DNA of 64,000 nt, taken from assembly GCF_011761355.1 (NCBI RefSeq), contig NZ_JAASRW010000004.1, forward strand, positions 237,866 to 301,865. Reading direction: 5' to 3'. Source of the stretch: Paenibacillus lupini. Its GTDB lineage: Bacteria > Bacillota > Bacilli > Paenibacillales > Paenibacillaceae. Each line of letters begins with the position of its first letter. The stretch's first letter is position 1. Below are positions 1 to 7,625 of this stretch, piece after piece. The notes below the pieces were generated by a model that made no database searches, was not told where the DNA came from, and was given only the letters and a program-made list of their open reading frames with translations. The translations under genes were made by a program, and so were the position numbers.

Positions 1-1
1 A

Positions 2-379
2 GAGCTGTCTGATGAAGAAATCTTAAGCGAGTTGTCCCGTACGGAGGAGCTTATCAAGCAAGTGACAGGTTCGCGTGCTGCCACAATGCGGCTTCCTTAT
101 TTGGCAGGTGACGAGAGAGTTCATGCCCTTCTAGTTCGGGAAGGCTATCCAGCACTAGGGGCATTAAACATGGATGCGAAGGACTGGGACATGCCTGGCG
201 TCCAGCATATTCTCGACCATACGCGTGACACCGTCCGTAATGGAAGTGTGCTGATCTTCCACGACGGTTACGGCGACCGTTCACAGTCAGTGGAGGCGGT
301 ACGTGTACTCACGAAGGAGCTGACAGCAAAAGGTTATCGGTTAGTGACGGTGAGTGAACTGCTTCGTATGGGGGAGTAA
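2..379 (+). CDS. Polysaccharide deacetylase (NodB domain), C-terminal part
   Basis: The frame is open to the window edge, so only the last 125 residues are present. The visible part holds the later NodB (carbohydrate esterase 4) motifs: a TMRLPY segment corresponding to the R-P-P-Y motif, a DWDMPG segment, and VLIFHDG, which carries the histidine of the final motif. These enzymes remove N-acetyl groups from chitin oligomers, peptidoglycan or surface glycans, usually outside the cell. The N-terminal signal or anchor and the metal-binding D-D motif lie outside the window, so substrate and location cannot be judged. The gene ends before a palindrome array and a terminator shared with the convergent M15 peptidase gene. 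Confidence 0.85.
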   Translation, partial: ELSDEEILSELSRTEELIKQVTGSRAATMRLPYLAGDERVHALLVREGYPALGALNMDAKDWDMPGVQHILDHTRDTVRNGSVLIFHDGYGDRSQSVEAVRVLTKELTAKGYRLVTVSELLRMGE

Positions 380-406
380 GTTTATACTTGCGAAGACAAT
401 TGGTGG

Positions 407-678
407 CTTAACGATGCGGCATTGTTAAGCTAGTTAAATTGGCTCCATTCATCACCCTTAATGATGTGCGACATCATTAAGGCGTAAAAACTCGGGAGAT
501 TGACCGGTTTGGGGCAGTTTAGAGGTAGCTTAACGATGCGTGACATCGTTAAGCGTGCTAAATTGGCTTCATTCATCGCTCTTAAAGATGCACGACATCG
601 TTAAGGGTGTGAAAAACCGGGAGAATGGATGGTTTGCCGCAGTTTGGAGGTAGCTTAACGATGCGCGGCATCGTTAAG
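407..678. repeat. Array of five related palindromes in units of about 124 bp
   Basis: Five inverted repeats of 23-25 bp lie at 407-429, 457-481, 529-553, 581-605 and 654-678. Each has arms close to CTTAACGATG / CATCGTTAAG around a 3-5 base centre. The sequence between them is also repeated: a TAAATTGGCT-CATTCATC segment, and a GGGAGA...TTTGGGGCAGTTT-like segment followed by GGTAGC. The array is therefore about 2.5 tandem units of 122-125 bp, each with two palindromes. It fills the gap between convergent genes and has no coding potential. A single related palindrome recurs at 56595-56621. Function is unknown. Confidence 0.85.
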
Positions 679-728
679 GGGGTAAACTCCCGGTGAATGA
701 AGCTTTTGGCAGATGCCCTGCAAAACAA

Positions 729-773
729 AAAGCCATGACCCGCTGCAATCGCAGCAGGTCATGGCTTTTTTTA
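729..773. terminator. Bidirectional intrinsic terminator
   Basis: A GC-rich stem (AGCCATGACC / GGTCATGGCT, with inner pairing CGCTGC / GCAGC around AATC) is followed by a T-run on the plus strand and preceded by an A-run. It can therefore end the deacetylase transcript and the convergent M15 peptidase transcript. Confidence 0.9.
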
Positions 774-775
774 TT

Positions 776-1405
776 TTACTCTGCAGTAGGAGGGCGCTTG
801 CCTTTCTGCAGATCTTTTATTGAATAGCCGAAGTCCATTTGCAGATGGGGGTAATCTTTGAAGCTTGTCCAGTCTCCACCCCAGGTAAAACCAAGTTTTT
901 TCGCGGTTGTAACTACTTCCATCCAGTCAGCCTTTCCGTTGCTGTTCCCGTCATATTTCATATCCCATATCACATCGCCGTCAGGCTTCACAAGCGCAAA
1001 GTCGACTGCCAGCCCATAGTTATGGAATGAAGCGCCGCCTTTGACGTTCGTCACCACCTGTCCAGGCTCTGAACGTCCTTGTTTGTAGAGAACATTCTGC
1101 TCCTCGCTTGAGCGATAGTCATCCGTGATCAGGATCTTGATACCGATCTTGCCGGTTTGGGCGACAAGTGCATCCGCTTTCTGTGCAACAATTGGGTTAA
1201 GGGAGGTGATCGACGTGCTTCGTTCGGCTTCCGGTGCGGCTGGTGCCGGTTGGTCCTGTATAGAATCTATCCATCTCCAGCCCATTATGATAATAGCGAT
1301 CAGAATGAGTGAAGTCATTACTTTGTTGCGCTTCTGCGCCGGTCTCATATAAGGCGGGTTTATTCGGCCAACCGTGGCTTCTCGCCGGGACATAGGTTCG
1401 AGCAT
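776..1405 (-). CDS. M15-family D,D-/L,D-peptidase (CwlK / VanY-like), membrane anchored
   Basis: Predicted cell-wall peptidase of 209 residues. An N-terminal hydrophobic segment (TSLILIAIIIMGWRW) should act as membrane anchor or uncleaved signal. The catalytic domain has the M15 zinc pattern: SFHNYGLAVDF supplies His and Asp, and DYPHLQM supplies the second His. YRSSEEQNVLYKQGR is typical of the CwlK/VanY branch, which cuts peptidoglycan stem peptides. The frame extends 21 codons upstream, but a strong AAGGAG lies 5 bases before the ATG at 1405, so that start was chosen. Whether it is an L-alanyl-D-glutamate endopeptidase or a D,D-carboxypeptidase cannot be settled from sequence alone. Confidence 0.85.
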   Translation of the reverse strand: MLEPMSRREATVGRINPPYMRPAQKRNKVMTSLILIAIIIMGWRWIDSIQDQPAPAAPEAERSTSITSLNPIVAQKADALVAQTGKIGIKILITDDYRSSEEQNVLYKQGRSEPGQVVTNVKGGASFHNYGLAVDFALVKPDGDVIWDMKYDGNSNGKADWMEVVTTAKKLGFTWGGDWTSFKDYPHLQMDFGYSIKDLQKGKRPPTAE

Positions 1406-1605
1406 TGCTTGCTTCTCCTTCCAATCTATCTCTAGTAATCTATAACTCTCTCTATCTATCATGCGCAATTATGTACGTCATTAAACGTTCGGATCGTTAT
1501 ATTGTAACATAGTGAAGGACATGCTACCCCCGCCCAAGGTAGGGGAGTTGCTTTGGAACTGGCTGGCGAGTGGGCAGTTAAAGTGATCGGAAGCAGTCTC
1601 TTTAA

Positions 1606-1640
1606 AAAACACAAAAGGCCCATAAAATGGGCCTTCTGAG
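1606..1640 (-). terminator. Intrinsic terminator of the YjcZ-like gene
   Basis: The stem AAGGCCCAT / ATGGGCCTT around AAA is followed, read on the minus strand, by a T-rich tract. It lies about 45 bases downstream of the small minus-strand gene. Confidence 0.8.
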
Positions 1641-1681
1641 TGAGGATTAAGGTGCTTCTGCTGGTGCGATTATTGGATTAA

Positions 1682-1786
1682 TTAACGGTAACCGCCAAAG
1701 CCACAACCACAAATAATGATCACCAACAGTATGAAAAGCACCAGGATGAAACCTGTAGAGTTAACACCACCAACGTAACCGGACAT
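1682..1786 (-). CDS. YjcZ-family sporulation micropeptide, 34 aa
   Basis: This short gene begins at an ATG preceded by a near-perfect AAGGAGGTG, 9 bases upstream. It encodes a 34-residue peptide: a glycine-rich head (MSGYVGGVNSTG), one hydrophobic membrane helix (FILVLFILLVIII) and a CGCGFGGYR tail. That architecture is typical of the YjcZ/SscA group of tiny membrane proteins, which are made during sporulation in Bacillaceae and are often present in several copies. The family link is by motif pattern. It is followed by its own terminator and stands alone between the M15 peptidase and the SLH-GH18 gene. Confidence 0.8.
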   Translation of the reverse strand: MSGYVGGVNSTGFILVLFILLVIIICGCGFGGYR

Positions 1787-1820
1787 TATACATGCACCTC
1801 CTTACGTCTTGAGTACTCTA

Positions 1821-1847
1821 TAAGTTATGACGATTTGCTCCATGGTG
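1821..1847 (-). promoter_or_regulatory. Possible sigma-K-like promoter of the YjcZ-like gene
   Basis: Read on the minus strand, CATAACTTA fits the sigma-K -10 pattern CATANNNTA, and an AC dinucleotide lies about 16 bases upstream. It is about 35 bases before the YjcZ-like start, and expression in the mother cell would suit the family. The -35 match is weak, so this is only a candidate. Confidence 0.25.
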
Positions 1848-2017
1848 CTTGGGTGTTTGTTCCTGAGGCATTTGACTAATTATAAATGCACATTAATGAT
1901 GCCTGTACCGGACGGACAGCAGCCGTAAACGCTGATTGCCATTTTCTTGCCGATGATCCGAAGGTTGAACTTTGTTACCATGAAGAGAGTATCTATAGCT
2001 AATAGGGGGACAATCTC

Positions 2018-3634
2018 TTGATTCAGGACAAGTTTAAGAGATGGATCGCAGGTGCTGCGGCTGTGTCTTGTTTCATGGGGGCAATATCGGCAGGTGCTGC
2101 AGCAAGTTCTAACAAGCTGCCTTTTAACGACATCGCAGGCAGTTTCGCGAAGGATGCCATAGTACGTTTATATAATAAAGAAATATTAAGTGGTACCACA
2201 GAGAGTACCTTCTCACCAAAAAAATCAGTTACACGTGCTGAGTTCGTTATCATTCTCGATCGAGTTCTTGGAATAGAGCCTGTTCATAGTGCAATTAACC
2301 CGTTTAAGGACGTATCGGAAAAAGCCTGGTATTATGATGCGGTCACAGCCGCTGTCCAGGTTGGACTAGCTGATGGGACAGGTGCACATACCTTTGAACC
2401 AGCGAAGGCTGTTACCAGGCAGGAGGCAGCGGTTCTGCTGGTCAGAGCGCTCAATCAGACAGGTATTAATGGTTCGACATCGGCTTATGTAGATGAAGAA
2501 GAGATCGCAAGCTGGGCGGATTCGGCAGTTGGCGCCGTCCGGACACTTGGACTAATGAGTGGTGACGAGAATGATCAATTCCGCCCTAGTGACGGAATGA
2601 GCAGGCAGGAAATGGCTGCGGTCATTGATCGTGTACTGCAAAATGTGAAATGGGCTGCAGCACTTAATAAGCAATCAAATGCGACGCGGATCCAGATGGG
2701 CTGGCAATATGGCCAAACGACTGCTCAATTCGAACAATCTGTCTTCCAAGCCAAGGTGACAACTTTATCGCCAAGGTGGTTCTTTTTCGATCCAAATGGT
2801 GTGGTAGCAGATAATGCAGATCAATCACTCGTCACGTGGGCGAGCAAAAATAAGAGGCAGATCTGGGCGATGGTCGGCAACCGTTCGAACCAGGAAGTTA
2901 CGCATCAGAATTTGTCTAACGTAACTTACCGCGGGAAAGTTGTAAGTCAACTGACGAGTTACGTACAGAAATATGGGCTCAAGGGACTTAATATTGATTT
3001 CGAAAATCTCGCTCCTGCGGATCGCGCGTCGATGACGGCTTTTATCACGGAACTAAGTACGCAGCTGCACAAGATTGGTGCTGTTGTCTCTGTCTGTGTT
3101 TCCCCTGATCTAGGAAGTGACTGGACGGATGGCTTCGATTACCAAGCGCTTGGCGCGGTGGCTGACTATATTGTTATGATGGCTTATGACGAACATTGGA
3201 GCACCAGCCCGAAGGCGGGGTCAGTTTCATCAATGCCTTACGTGAACAATGCCGTGACAACGCTGCTCAAAGTCGTATCTGCTAAAAAAGTCATTCTGGC
3301 ATTGCCTTATTACAATCGGGACTGGACGATCGCCAAAGACGGCAGTGTTATAGCTTCGGAGCTGACATTGGTTGAGCAGGATAGTCTAGTCCGAAAGCGA
3401 GCTCTAAGGCCGACCTGGGACGCTGCTGTGCAGCAATACACGGTCTCTTATCAGCTAAACACCCTTAAGCATCAAATATGGGTGGAGGACGGTCGATCTC
3501 TTGCTGCCAAGTATAAAACGGTGATGGATCATAATCTGGCTGGCCTTGCTTATTGGTATATGGGAGGCGCAAGCCCAGATATTTACACAAGCCTTAGTAA
3601 TGCGGAACGTTTCTACGGATTATCTTTTGACTAA
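2018..3634 (+). CDS. Exported S-layer-homology protein with GH18 catalytic domain
   Basis: A secreted surface protein of 538 residues. A signal peptide (about 1-30, ending ISAGAAASS) is followed by three SLH repeats (about 35-210; for example TRAEFVIILDRVLG), which bind pyruvylated secondary cell-wall polymer. A GH18 TIM barrel (about 220-535) follows, with the motif GLNIDFE carrying the general acid Glu329 and the assisting Asp327; VMMAYDEHW is a second GH18 hallmark. Similar SLH-GH18 proteins act on chitin-like or peptidoglycan-related beta-1,4 glycans. The first Asp of the usual DxxDxDxE motif is replaced by a non-acidic residue, so specificity is open. Start is a TTG with AGGGGGA upstream. 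A terminator follows. Confidence 0.88.
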   Translation: MIQDKFKRWIAGAAAVSCFMGAISAGAAASSNKLPFNDIAGSFAKDAIVRLYNKEILSGTTESTFSPKKSVTRAEFVIILDRVLGIEPVHSAINPFKDVSEKAWYYDAVTAAVQVGLADGTGAHTFEPAKAVTRQEAAVLLVRALNQTGINGSTSAYVDEEEIASWADSAVGAVRTLGLMSGDENDQFRPSDGMSRQEMAAVIDRVLQNVKWAAALNKQSNATRIQMGWQYGQTTAQFEQSVFQAKVTTLSPRWFFFDPNGVVADNADQSLVTWASKNKRQIWAMVGNRSNQEVTHQNLSNVTYRGKVVSQLTSYVQKYGLKGLNIDFENLAPADRASMTAFITELSTQLHKIGAVVSVCVSPDLGSDWTDGFDYQALGAVADYIVMMAYDEHWSTSPKAGSVSSMPYVNNAVTTLLKVVSAKKVILALPYYNRDWTIAKDGSVIASELTLVEQDSLVRKRALRPTWDAAVQQYTVSYQLNTLKHQIWVEDGRSLAAKYKTVMDHNLAGLAYWYMGGASPDIYTSLSNAERFYGLSFD

Positions 3635-3683
3635 CTCATCAATTTCATGCCATTATTCATTAACTTATCTAAATAACTTGTCT

Positions 3684-3728
3684 AAGAACCACGCCAGAGT
3701 CGAAAGACGTCTGGCGTGGTTCTTTTGT
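3684..3728 (+). terminator. Intrinsic terminator after the SLH-GH18 gene
   Basis: A perfect stem (AAGAACCACGCCAGA pairing with its complement ending at 3724) and a 10-base loop precede a TTTTG run. Confidence 0.9.
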
Positions 3729-3748
3729 TAACGGCCATTGCCATGATA

Positions 3749-3913
3749 AGCTTATGCTTACGAAGTAAGAATCGCCGCCAAAAGCGATGGCAATTCTTTT
3801 TAGCTTATGCTTACGAAGTAAGAATCGCCGTCAAAAGCGACGGCAATTCTTTAAGCTTATGCTTACGAAGTAAGAATCGCCGCCAAAGAGCAGCGGCAAT
3901 TCTTTTTAGGAGG
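3749..3913 (+). promoter_or_regulatory. Three tandem double-hairpin units abutting the ddlR Shine-Dalgarno
   Basis: Three copies of a 52-53 bp unit begin near 3749, 3802 and 3854. Each has a mini-hairpin TGCTT-ACG-AAGTA, then a larger hairpin opened by AAGAAT and closed by ATTCTT. The inner stems differ: GCC/GGC, GCCGTC/GACGGC and GCCGC/GCGGC. The last copy runs through TTTTT directly into AGGAGG of the MocR gene. The same layout precedes murG (16786-16980), a permease gene (53642) and the DUF4247 gene (57499-57575). A structured 5' leader is inferred. Each large hairpin plus T-run also resembles a weak terminator, so attenuation is possible. Confidence 0.75.
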
Positions 3914-3920
3914 TGATCGG

Positions 3921-5384
3921 GTGTATTCTGATATTCAATTTGCGGGCGATCGGCCGGTATCGATGCAGGTTAAGGACTATATGAAACGGCTAATGATAAC
4001 GGGCGCGCTGCAGGCGAATCAGAAGCTCCCGTCCACACGAGAACTAGGACTGCTGATGAATGTCAGCCGCAATACAATCGTGACCGCTTATGCGGATTTA
4101 GTGGAAGAAGGCTTTATTTATGCCGTTAAAGGCAGGGGCAACTTTGTCACTCAATCGGCGGGCGGCGTTGCTGCTGAAGATGGAAGTGGCAAAAGGCTGG
4201 AATGGCGGGACCTGGTTAGCAACTTTGCCCGCACAGCCGAGGAGCATGATCTGATGAAGCATGGCATCCGCGCGAAGCGGGGGGCTATTTCTTTTACCAG
4301 TATCGCTCCGGATGAGAAGCTGTTTGATCTGCAAAATGTAAAGCGTGCATTCCTCGACCGGATGTCACTTGAAGGCAACATTATATTGAATTATGGCTAT
4401 GCCAAAGGTTACAAACCGTTGATCGATTTCCTGATGCGTTATATGGAGAATAAAGGTGTCGAGCTGGCTGGCAAAGATATGCTTATTACAAATGGCTTTA
4501 CGGAAGGGTTCGATCTTGTCCTGTCTGCACTAGGGAAGCGCAGCGGGAATGCGCTTTGTGAAAACCCCACTCACCATACGGCAATAAAAAATATAAAGAT
4601 GCACCAATTCGCCATTACTGGCGTAGATATGGAGCCTGACGGCATTAGCCTAGACCAGCTTGAAGACGAGCTTGGCAAGCGGGAATACGATCTTGCTTAT
4701 CTTGTCCCTTCGTACCATAACCCGACAGGGATTGTGATGTCCCATGTGAAGCGGGCGGAGACGATCCGTTTGCTGAACGAGTGTCAAATCCCAATTATTG
4801 AAGACGGGTTTAACGAAGAGCTGCGTTACTCTGGTGCTCATGTCGCTCCGCTTATCGCCTATGGCGGCAATCGAAATAACGGGACGATTTACTTAGGCAG
4901 CTTCTCTAAAATCCTATTCCCCGGCCTTCGAGTCGGATGGATTCTGGCGGATAAAGAGCTGATCGACTACCTCGAAAGCGTCAAACGTGCACGCACGATC
5001 CATACGTCGACACTCGATCAGTCTTTGCTGTATCAGTATCTTCATAACGGCAATTTCGAGAAATACCTAAAGCGAGCCAAATCGGAGTATAAGCGCAAAT
5101 ATGAGCTGGCTGTGGAAAGCTGCAAGACGTATTTGCCGCTAAAGAGGCTTTCAGGCGATGGAGGACTCCACCTGTTTGTTGAGTTTGAAGAGGCATTCTC
5201 CACGAGGGAACTGCTGCAGGCTTGTACCGATGAAGGCGTGTTGTTCACGCCAGGCGATATTTTCTACACCGATGGTGGAGGACAGCATACGATGCGGCTT
5301 GGTTTCTCCCGCGTATCCGATGAGAATATCGTCAAAGGGATTCAAATCATAGGCAAGACTGCGAAAGATATTTTAGGGTATTAA
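3921..5384 (+). CDS. ddlR: MocR-type regulator (GntR domain fused to aminotransferase fold), probable DdlR
   Basis: A 487-residue transcription factor. Residues 1-75 form a GntR winged helix (KLPSTRELGLLMNVSRNTIV; GRGNFVT wing). The rest is an aminotransferase class I fold that binds pyridoxal phosphate through Lys330 in GSFSKILFPGLRVGW. MocR regulators usually control the adjacent gene, and here ddl follows 39 bases later on the same strand. Known precedent: Brevibacillus DdlR, a MocR protein that activates the D-Ala-D-Ala ligase gene. The symbol rests on this context plus domain structure. Start is GTG with AGGAGGTG 7 bases upstream. It follows the tandem hairpin leader. Unlike classical GabR cases it is co-oriented with, not divergent from, its likely target. 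Confidence 0.82.
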   Translation: MYSDIQFAGDRPVSMQVKDYMKRLMITGALQANQKLPSTRELGLLMNVSRNTIVTAYADLVEEGFIYAVKGRGNFVTQSAGGVAAEDGSGKRLEWRDLVSNFARTAEEHDLMKHGIRAKRGAISFTSIAPDEKLFDLQNVKRAFLDRMSLEGNIILNYGYAKGYKPLIDFLMRYMENKGVELAGKDMLITNGFTEGFDLVLSALGKRSGNALCENPTHHTAIKNIKMHQFAITGVDMEPDGISLDQLEDELGKREYDLAYLVPSYHNPTGIVMSHVKRAETIRLLNECQIPIIEDGFNEELRYSGAHVAPLIAYGGNRNNGTIYLGSFSKILFPGLRVGWILADKELIDYLESVKRARTIHTSTLDQSLLYQYLHNGNFEKYLKRAKSEYKRKYELAVESCKTYLPLKRLSGDGGLHLFVEFEEAFSTRELLQACTDEGVLFTPGDIFYTDGGGQHTMRLGFSRVSDENIVKGIQIIGKTAKDILGY

Positions 5385-5385
5385 C

Positions 5386-5411
5386 AATTTTCTGTGAAAA
5401 TTTTTTAGGAG
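5386..5411 (+). promoter_or_regulatory. Hairpin between ddlR and ddl abutting the ddl Shine-Dalgarno
   Basis: AATTTTC-TGT-GAAAATT forms a 7-bp stem with a 3-base loop, followed by TTTT and immediately by AGGAGG of ddl. The order (hairpin, T-run, Shine-Dalgarno) is that of the larger leader family in this window, but the TGCTT mini-hairpin is missing. It may act as a weak attenuator or keep the ribosome binding site open. Confidence 0.5.
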
Positions 5412-5423
5412 GCTAAACACATC

Positions 5424-6335
5424 ATGAAGAAAATCGGAGTTATTATGGGCGGTATTTCGTCCGAGAGAGAAATTTCGTTATTAACAGGCCAAGAAATGAT
5501 CGCGAATCTGGATCGCAGCAAATACGAAGTATTGCCGATCGAGATTAACAGCAAACGCGATTTGATTGATAAAACAGCAGGCATCGACTTTGCACTGCTT
5601 GCACTGCATGGCAAATACGGCGAAGACGGTACTGTGCAGGGGACTCTGGAATCATTGGGTATTCCTTACTCTGGCTGCGGCGTGTTGTCGAGCAGTGTGA
5701 GTATGGATAAAGAGTTGGCCAAAAAGCTGATCCGCTTTGACGGCATCCTGACAGCAGATTGGATTAATGTCGCCAGCATGGAAGAACTCGCAGCGGCGAA
5801 CGTAGAGCGTCTTGGCCTGCCGGTAGTCGTTAAGCCTAACTCAGGTGGTTCTAGTATTGCGACACGTCTAGTAAAGTCGCAGGAAGCCATTGAGGAAGCG
5901 GTAGCGGAAGCCTTGCATTGGGATGAGTCCGTCATGATCGAGCAGTTCGTTGGCGGGGATGAAATTACATGTGCCGTACTGAACGGCAAGCTGCTGCCAA
6001 TCGTATCGATTCAAGCGAACTCAGATTTCTTCGATTACGAGTCCAAGTACCAAGATGGCGGAGCGACAGAGCAAGTTATCGAATTGCCTGCCGATGTGCA
6101 TGCACGCGTTGAAGCGTCTGCCTTAGGCTGTTATAAAGCACTAAAATGCAGCGTGTACGCACGTATCGATATGATTATTACAGACGGAGTTCCATATGTG
6201 CTGGAAGCAAATACGCTGCCAGGCTTAACGAAGAACAGCCTGCTGCCAAAAGCGGCAAAGGCAGCTGGTATCACATTCAGCGAGCTGCTTGATTACATCA
6301 TCGACTATTCTCTTGAGGAGAGAAAAGAGAAATAG
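5424..6335 (+). CDS. ddl: D-alanine--D-alanine ligase
   Basis: ATP-grasp enzyme of 303 residues that joins two D-alanines for the peptidoglycan stem peptide in the cytoplasm. Visible family features: the N-terminal MGGISSEREISLLTG nucleotide/substrate loop, LHGKYGEDGTVQG, the PYSGCG segment, the central-domain VVKPNSGGSS, and the C-terminal metal site VLEANTLPGLT. The length fits the short DdlB-type enzymes of Bacillales. AGGAGG lies 11 bases before the ATG. It sits between the probable DdlR and an aminotransferase, forming a small D-alanine/cell-wall cluster. Confidence 0.95.
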   Translation: MKKIGVIMGGISSEREISLLTGQEMIANLDRSKYEVLPIEINSKRDLIDKTAGIDFALLALHGKYGEDGTVQGTLESLGIPYSGCGVLSSSVSMDKELAKKLIRFDGILTADWINVASMEELAAANVERLGLPVVVKPNSGGSSIATRLVKSQEAIEEAVAEALHWDESVMIEQFVGGDEITCAVLNGKLLPIVSIQANSDFFDYESKYQDGGATEQVIELPADVHARVEASALGCYKALKCSVYARIDMIITDGVPYVLEANTLPGLTKNSLLPKAAKAAGITFSELLDYIIDYSLEERKEK

Positions 6336-6355
6336 TCGGCTAGGGAGAGATTAAT

Positions 6356-7525
6356 ATGCTGACGAAGAGCACTTGGGTATCGCCGCTTGTACGCGATTTG
6401 CCGCCATCGGGCATTCGCAAGTTTTTTAACGCGGCTGAGGGGAATAAGGAAATCATATCGCTTGGGGTTGGGGAGCCGGACTTTGCAACGCCAAAGCTGG
6501 CCAGAGAAGCCTGTATCCGCGCACTTGAGCGGGGCCGGACGATGTATACGCCTAACGAAGGGCTGATGGAGCTGCGGGAAGAGATTGCAGCGTACATGCA
6601 CGGAAACTTCGGTGTAAGCTATGAACCGGCCAAGGAAGTGCTGGTTACGGTAGGCGGAAGTGAGGCGATTGATCTGGCAATGCGTGCGATTCTCGAGCCT
6701 GGCGATGAAATGATTATTCCAGTACCTGGTTACATTGCTTACGCACCAATTTGCACGTTGAACGGAGGGGTCCCTGTAGAGCTGGAGATGACAGCGGACC
6801 AATCGTTCAAGCTGACGGCAGAGGCATTGCGGCAGGCCATTACCCCTCGATCCAAAGTGCTCTTCGTCAACTTCCCAAGCAATCCGACGGGGGCAGTCAT
6901 GACGTATGAAGATTGGCTTCCGATCATTAAGCTTGTGGAAGAGCATAACCTCATCGTATTGTCCGATGAGATTTATGCCGAGCTGACGTATAACAGCAAG
7001 CATACGAGCTTTGCTTCTCTGCCAGGGATGAAGGAGCGGACGGTTGTGATCAGCGGCTTCTCCAAAGCTTTTGCCATGACAGGAATGCGGGTAGGTTATG
7101 CATGTGGTGGTCAGGAGCTGATCGCGGCGATGACGAAGATCCATCAGTATACGGCGCTTTGTGCTCCAATTATCGGTCAGGTTGCGGCAATTGAATGTTT
7201 GCGGAACTGCATGGAGGATAAGGATGAAATGGTTGAAGCGTTTAATCAGCGCCGGCGGTTGTTTATCAAGGGCTTGAGCGAGATTGGGCTTACTTGCCGC
7301 GATCCGCAGGGTGCGTTCTACGCTTTCCCATCCATTGCTTCAACGGGTCTCAGCTCCGAGCAGTTCGCTCAGCGGCTGCTGCAGGAAGCGAAGGTAGCTG
7401 CTGTGCCAGGCTCGGTGTTTGGGCGAGGCGGAGAGGGCTTCATCCGCTGCTCCTATGCTTCCTCAGTAACGAATCTGACTGAAGCGTTGGAACGTATAAG
7501 CCGCTGGATCAGAACGGAAGTGTAG
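6356..7525 (+). CDS. PLP-dependent aminotransferase class I/II (PatA/AspC-like)
   Basis: A 389-residue fold-type I aminotransferase. It shows the substrate-binding GVGEPDFATP, the cofactor loop VGGSEAID, the FPSNPTGA motif, and Lys237 in SGFSKAFAMTGMRVGY for the Schiff base. It resembles the PatA/AlaT group that transfers amino groups between alanine, aspartate, aromatic amino acids and 2-oxo acids. The exact substrate cannot be read. It starts 20 bases after ddl behind GGGAGAG and is probably cotranscribed with it, suggesting a supply role for alanine or cell-wall amino acids. The transcript ends at the terminator at 7566. Confidence 0.85.
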   Translation: MLTKSTWVSPLVRDLPPSGIRKFFNAAEGNKEIISLGVGEPDFATPKLAREACIRALERGRTMYTPNEGLMELREEIAAYMHGNFGVSYEPAKEVLVTVGGSEAIDLAMRAILEPGDEMIIPVPGYIAYAPICTLNGGVPVELEMTADQSFKLTAEALRQAITPRSKVLFVNFPSNPTGAVMTYEDWLPIIKLVEEHNLIVLSDEIYAELTYNSKHTSFASLPGMKERTVVISGFSKAFAMTGMRVGYACGGQELIAAMTKIHQYTALCAPIIGQVAAIECLRNCMEDKDEMVEAFNQRRRLFIKGLSEIGLTCRDPQGAFYAFPSIASTGLSSEQFAQRLLQEAKVAAVPGSVFGRGGEGFIRCSYASSVTNLTEALERISRWIRTEV

Positions 7526-7565
7526 TTTTGCCTTTTAGCAAAGTAACAATCGGCTATAAAACAAA

Positions 7566-7604
7566 AAACAGCCCTTGGGAGTATATGTCCCAAGGGCTGT
7601 TTCT
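7566..7604. terminator. Bidirectional terminator between aminotransferase and ugpB
   Basis: The stem AACAGCCCTTGGGA / TCCCAAGGGCTGTT with loop GTATATG is flanked by an A-run on the left and T-rich sequence on the right. It sits between convergent genes. Confidence 0.9.
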
Positions 7605-7625
7605 GTTTGAAGCAGCTTTCGCTGC

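Noticed and set aside
381-400. TATACTT-GCG-AAG-ACAATT after the deacetylase gene, resembling the TGCTT-nCG-AAGYA mini-hairpin
   Set aside because: The second hairpin and the Shine-Dalgarno are missing, and no gene follows in the right direction; may be decayed or chance.
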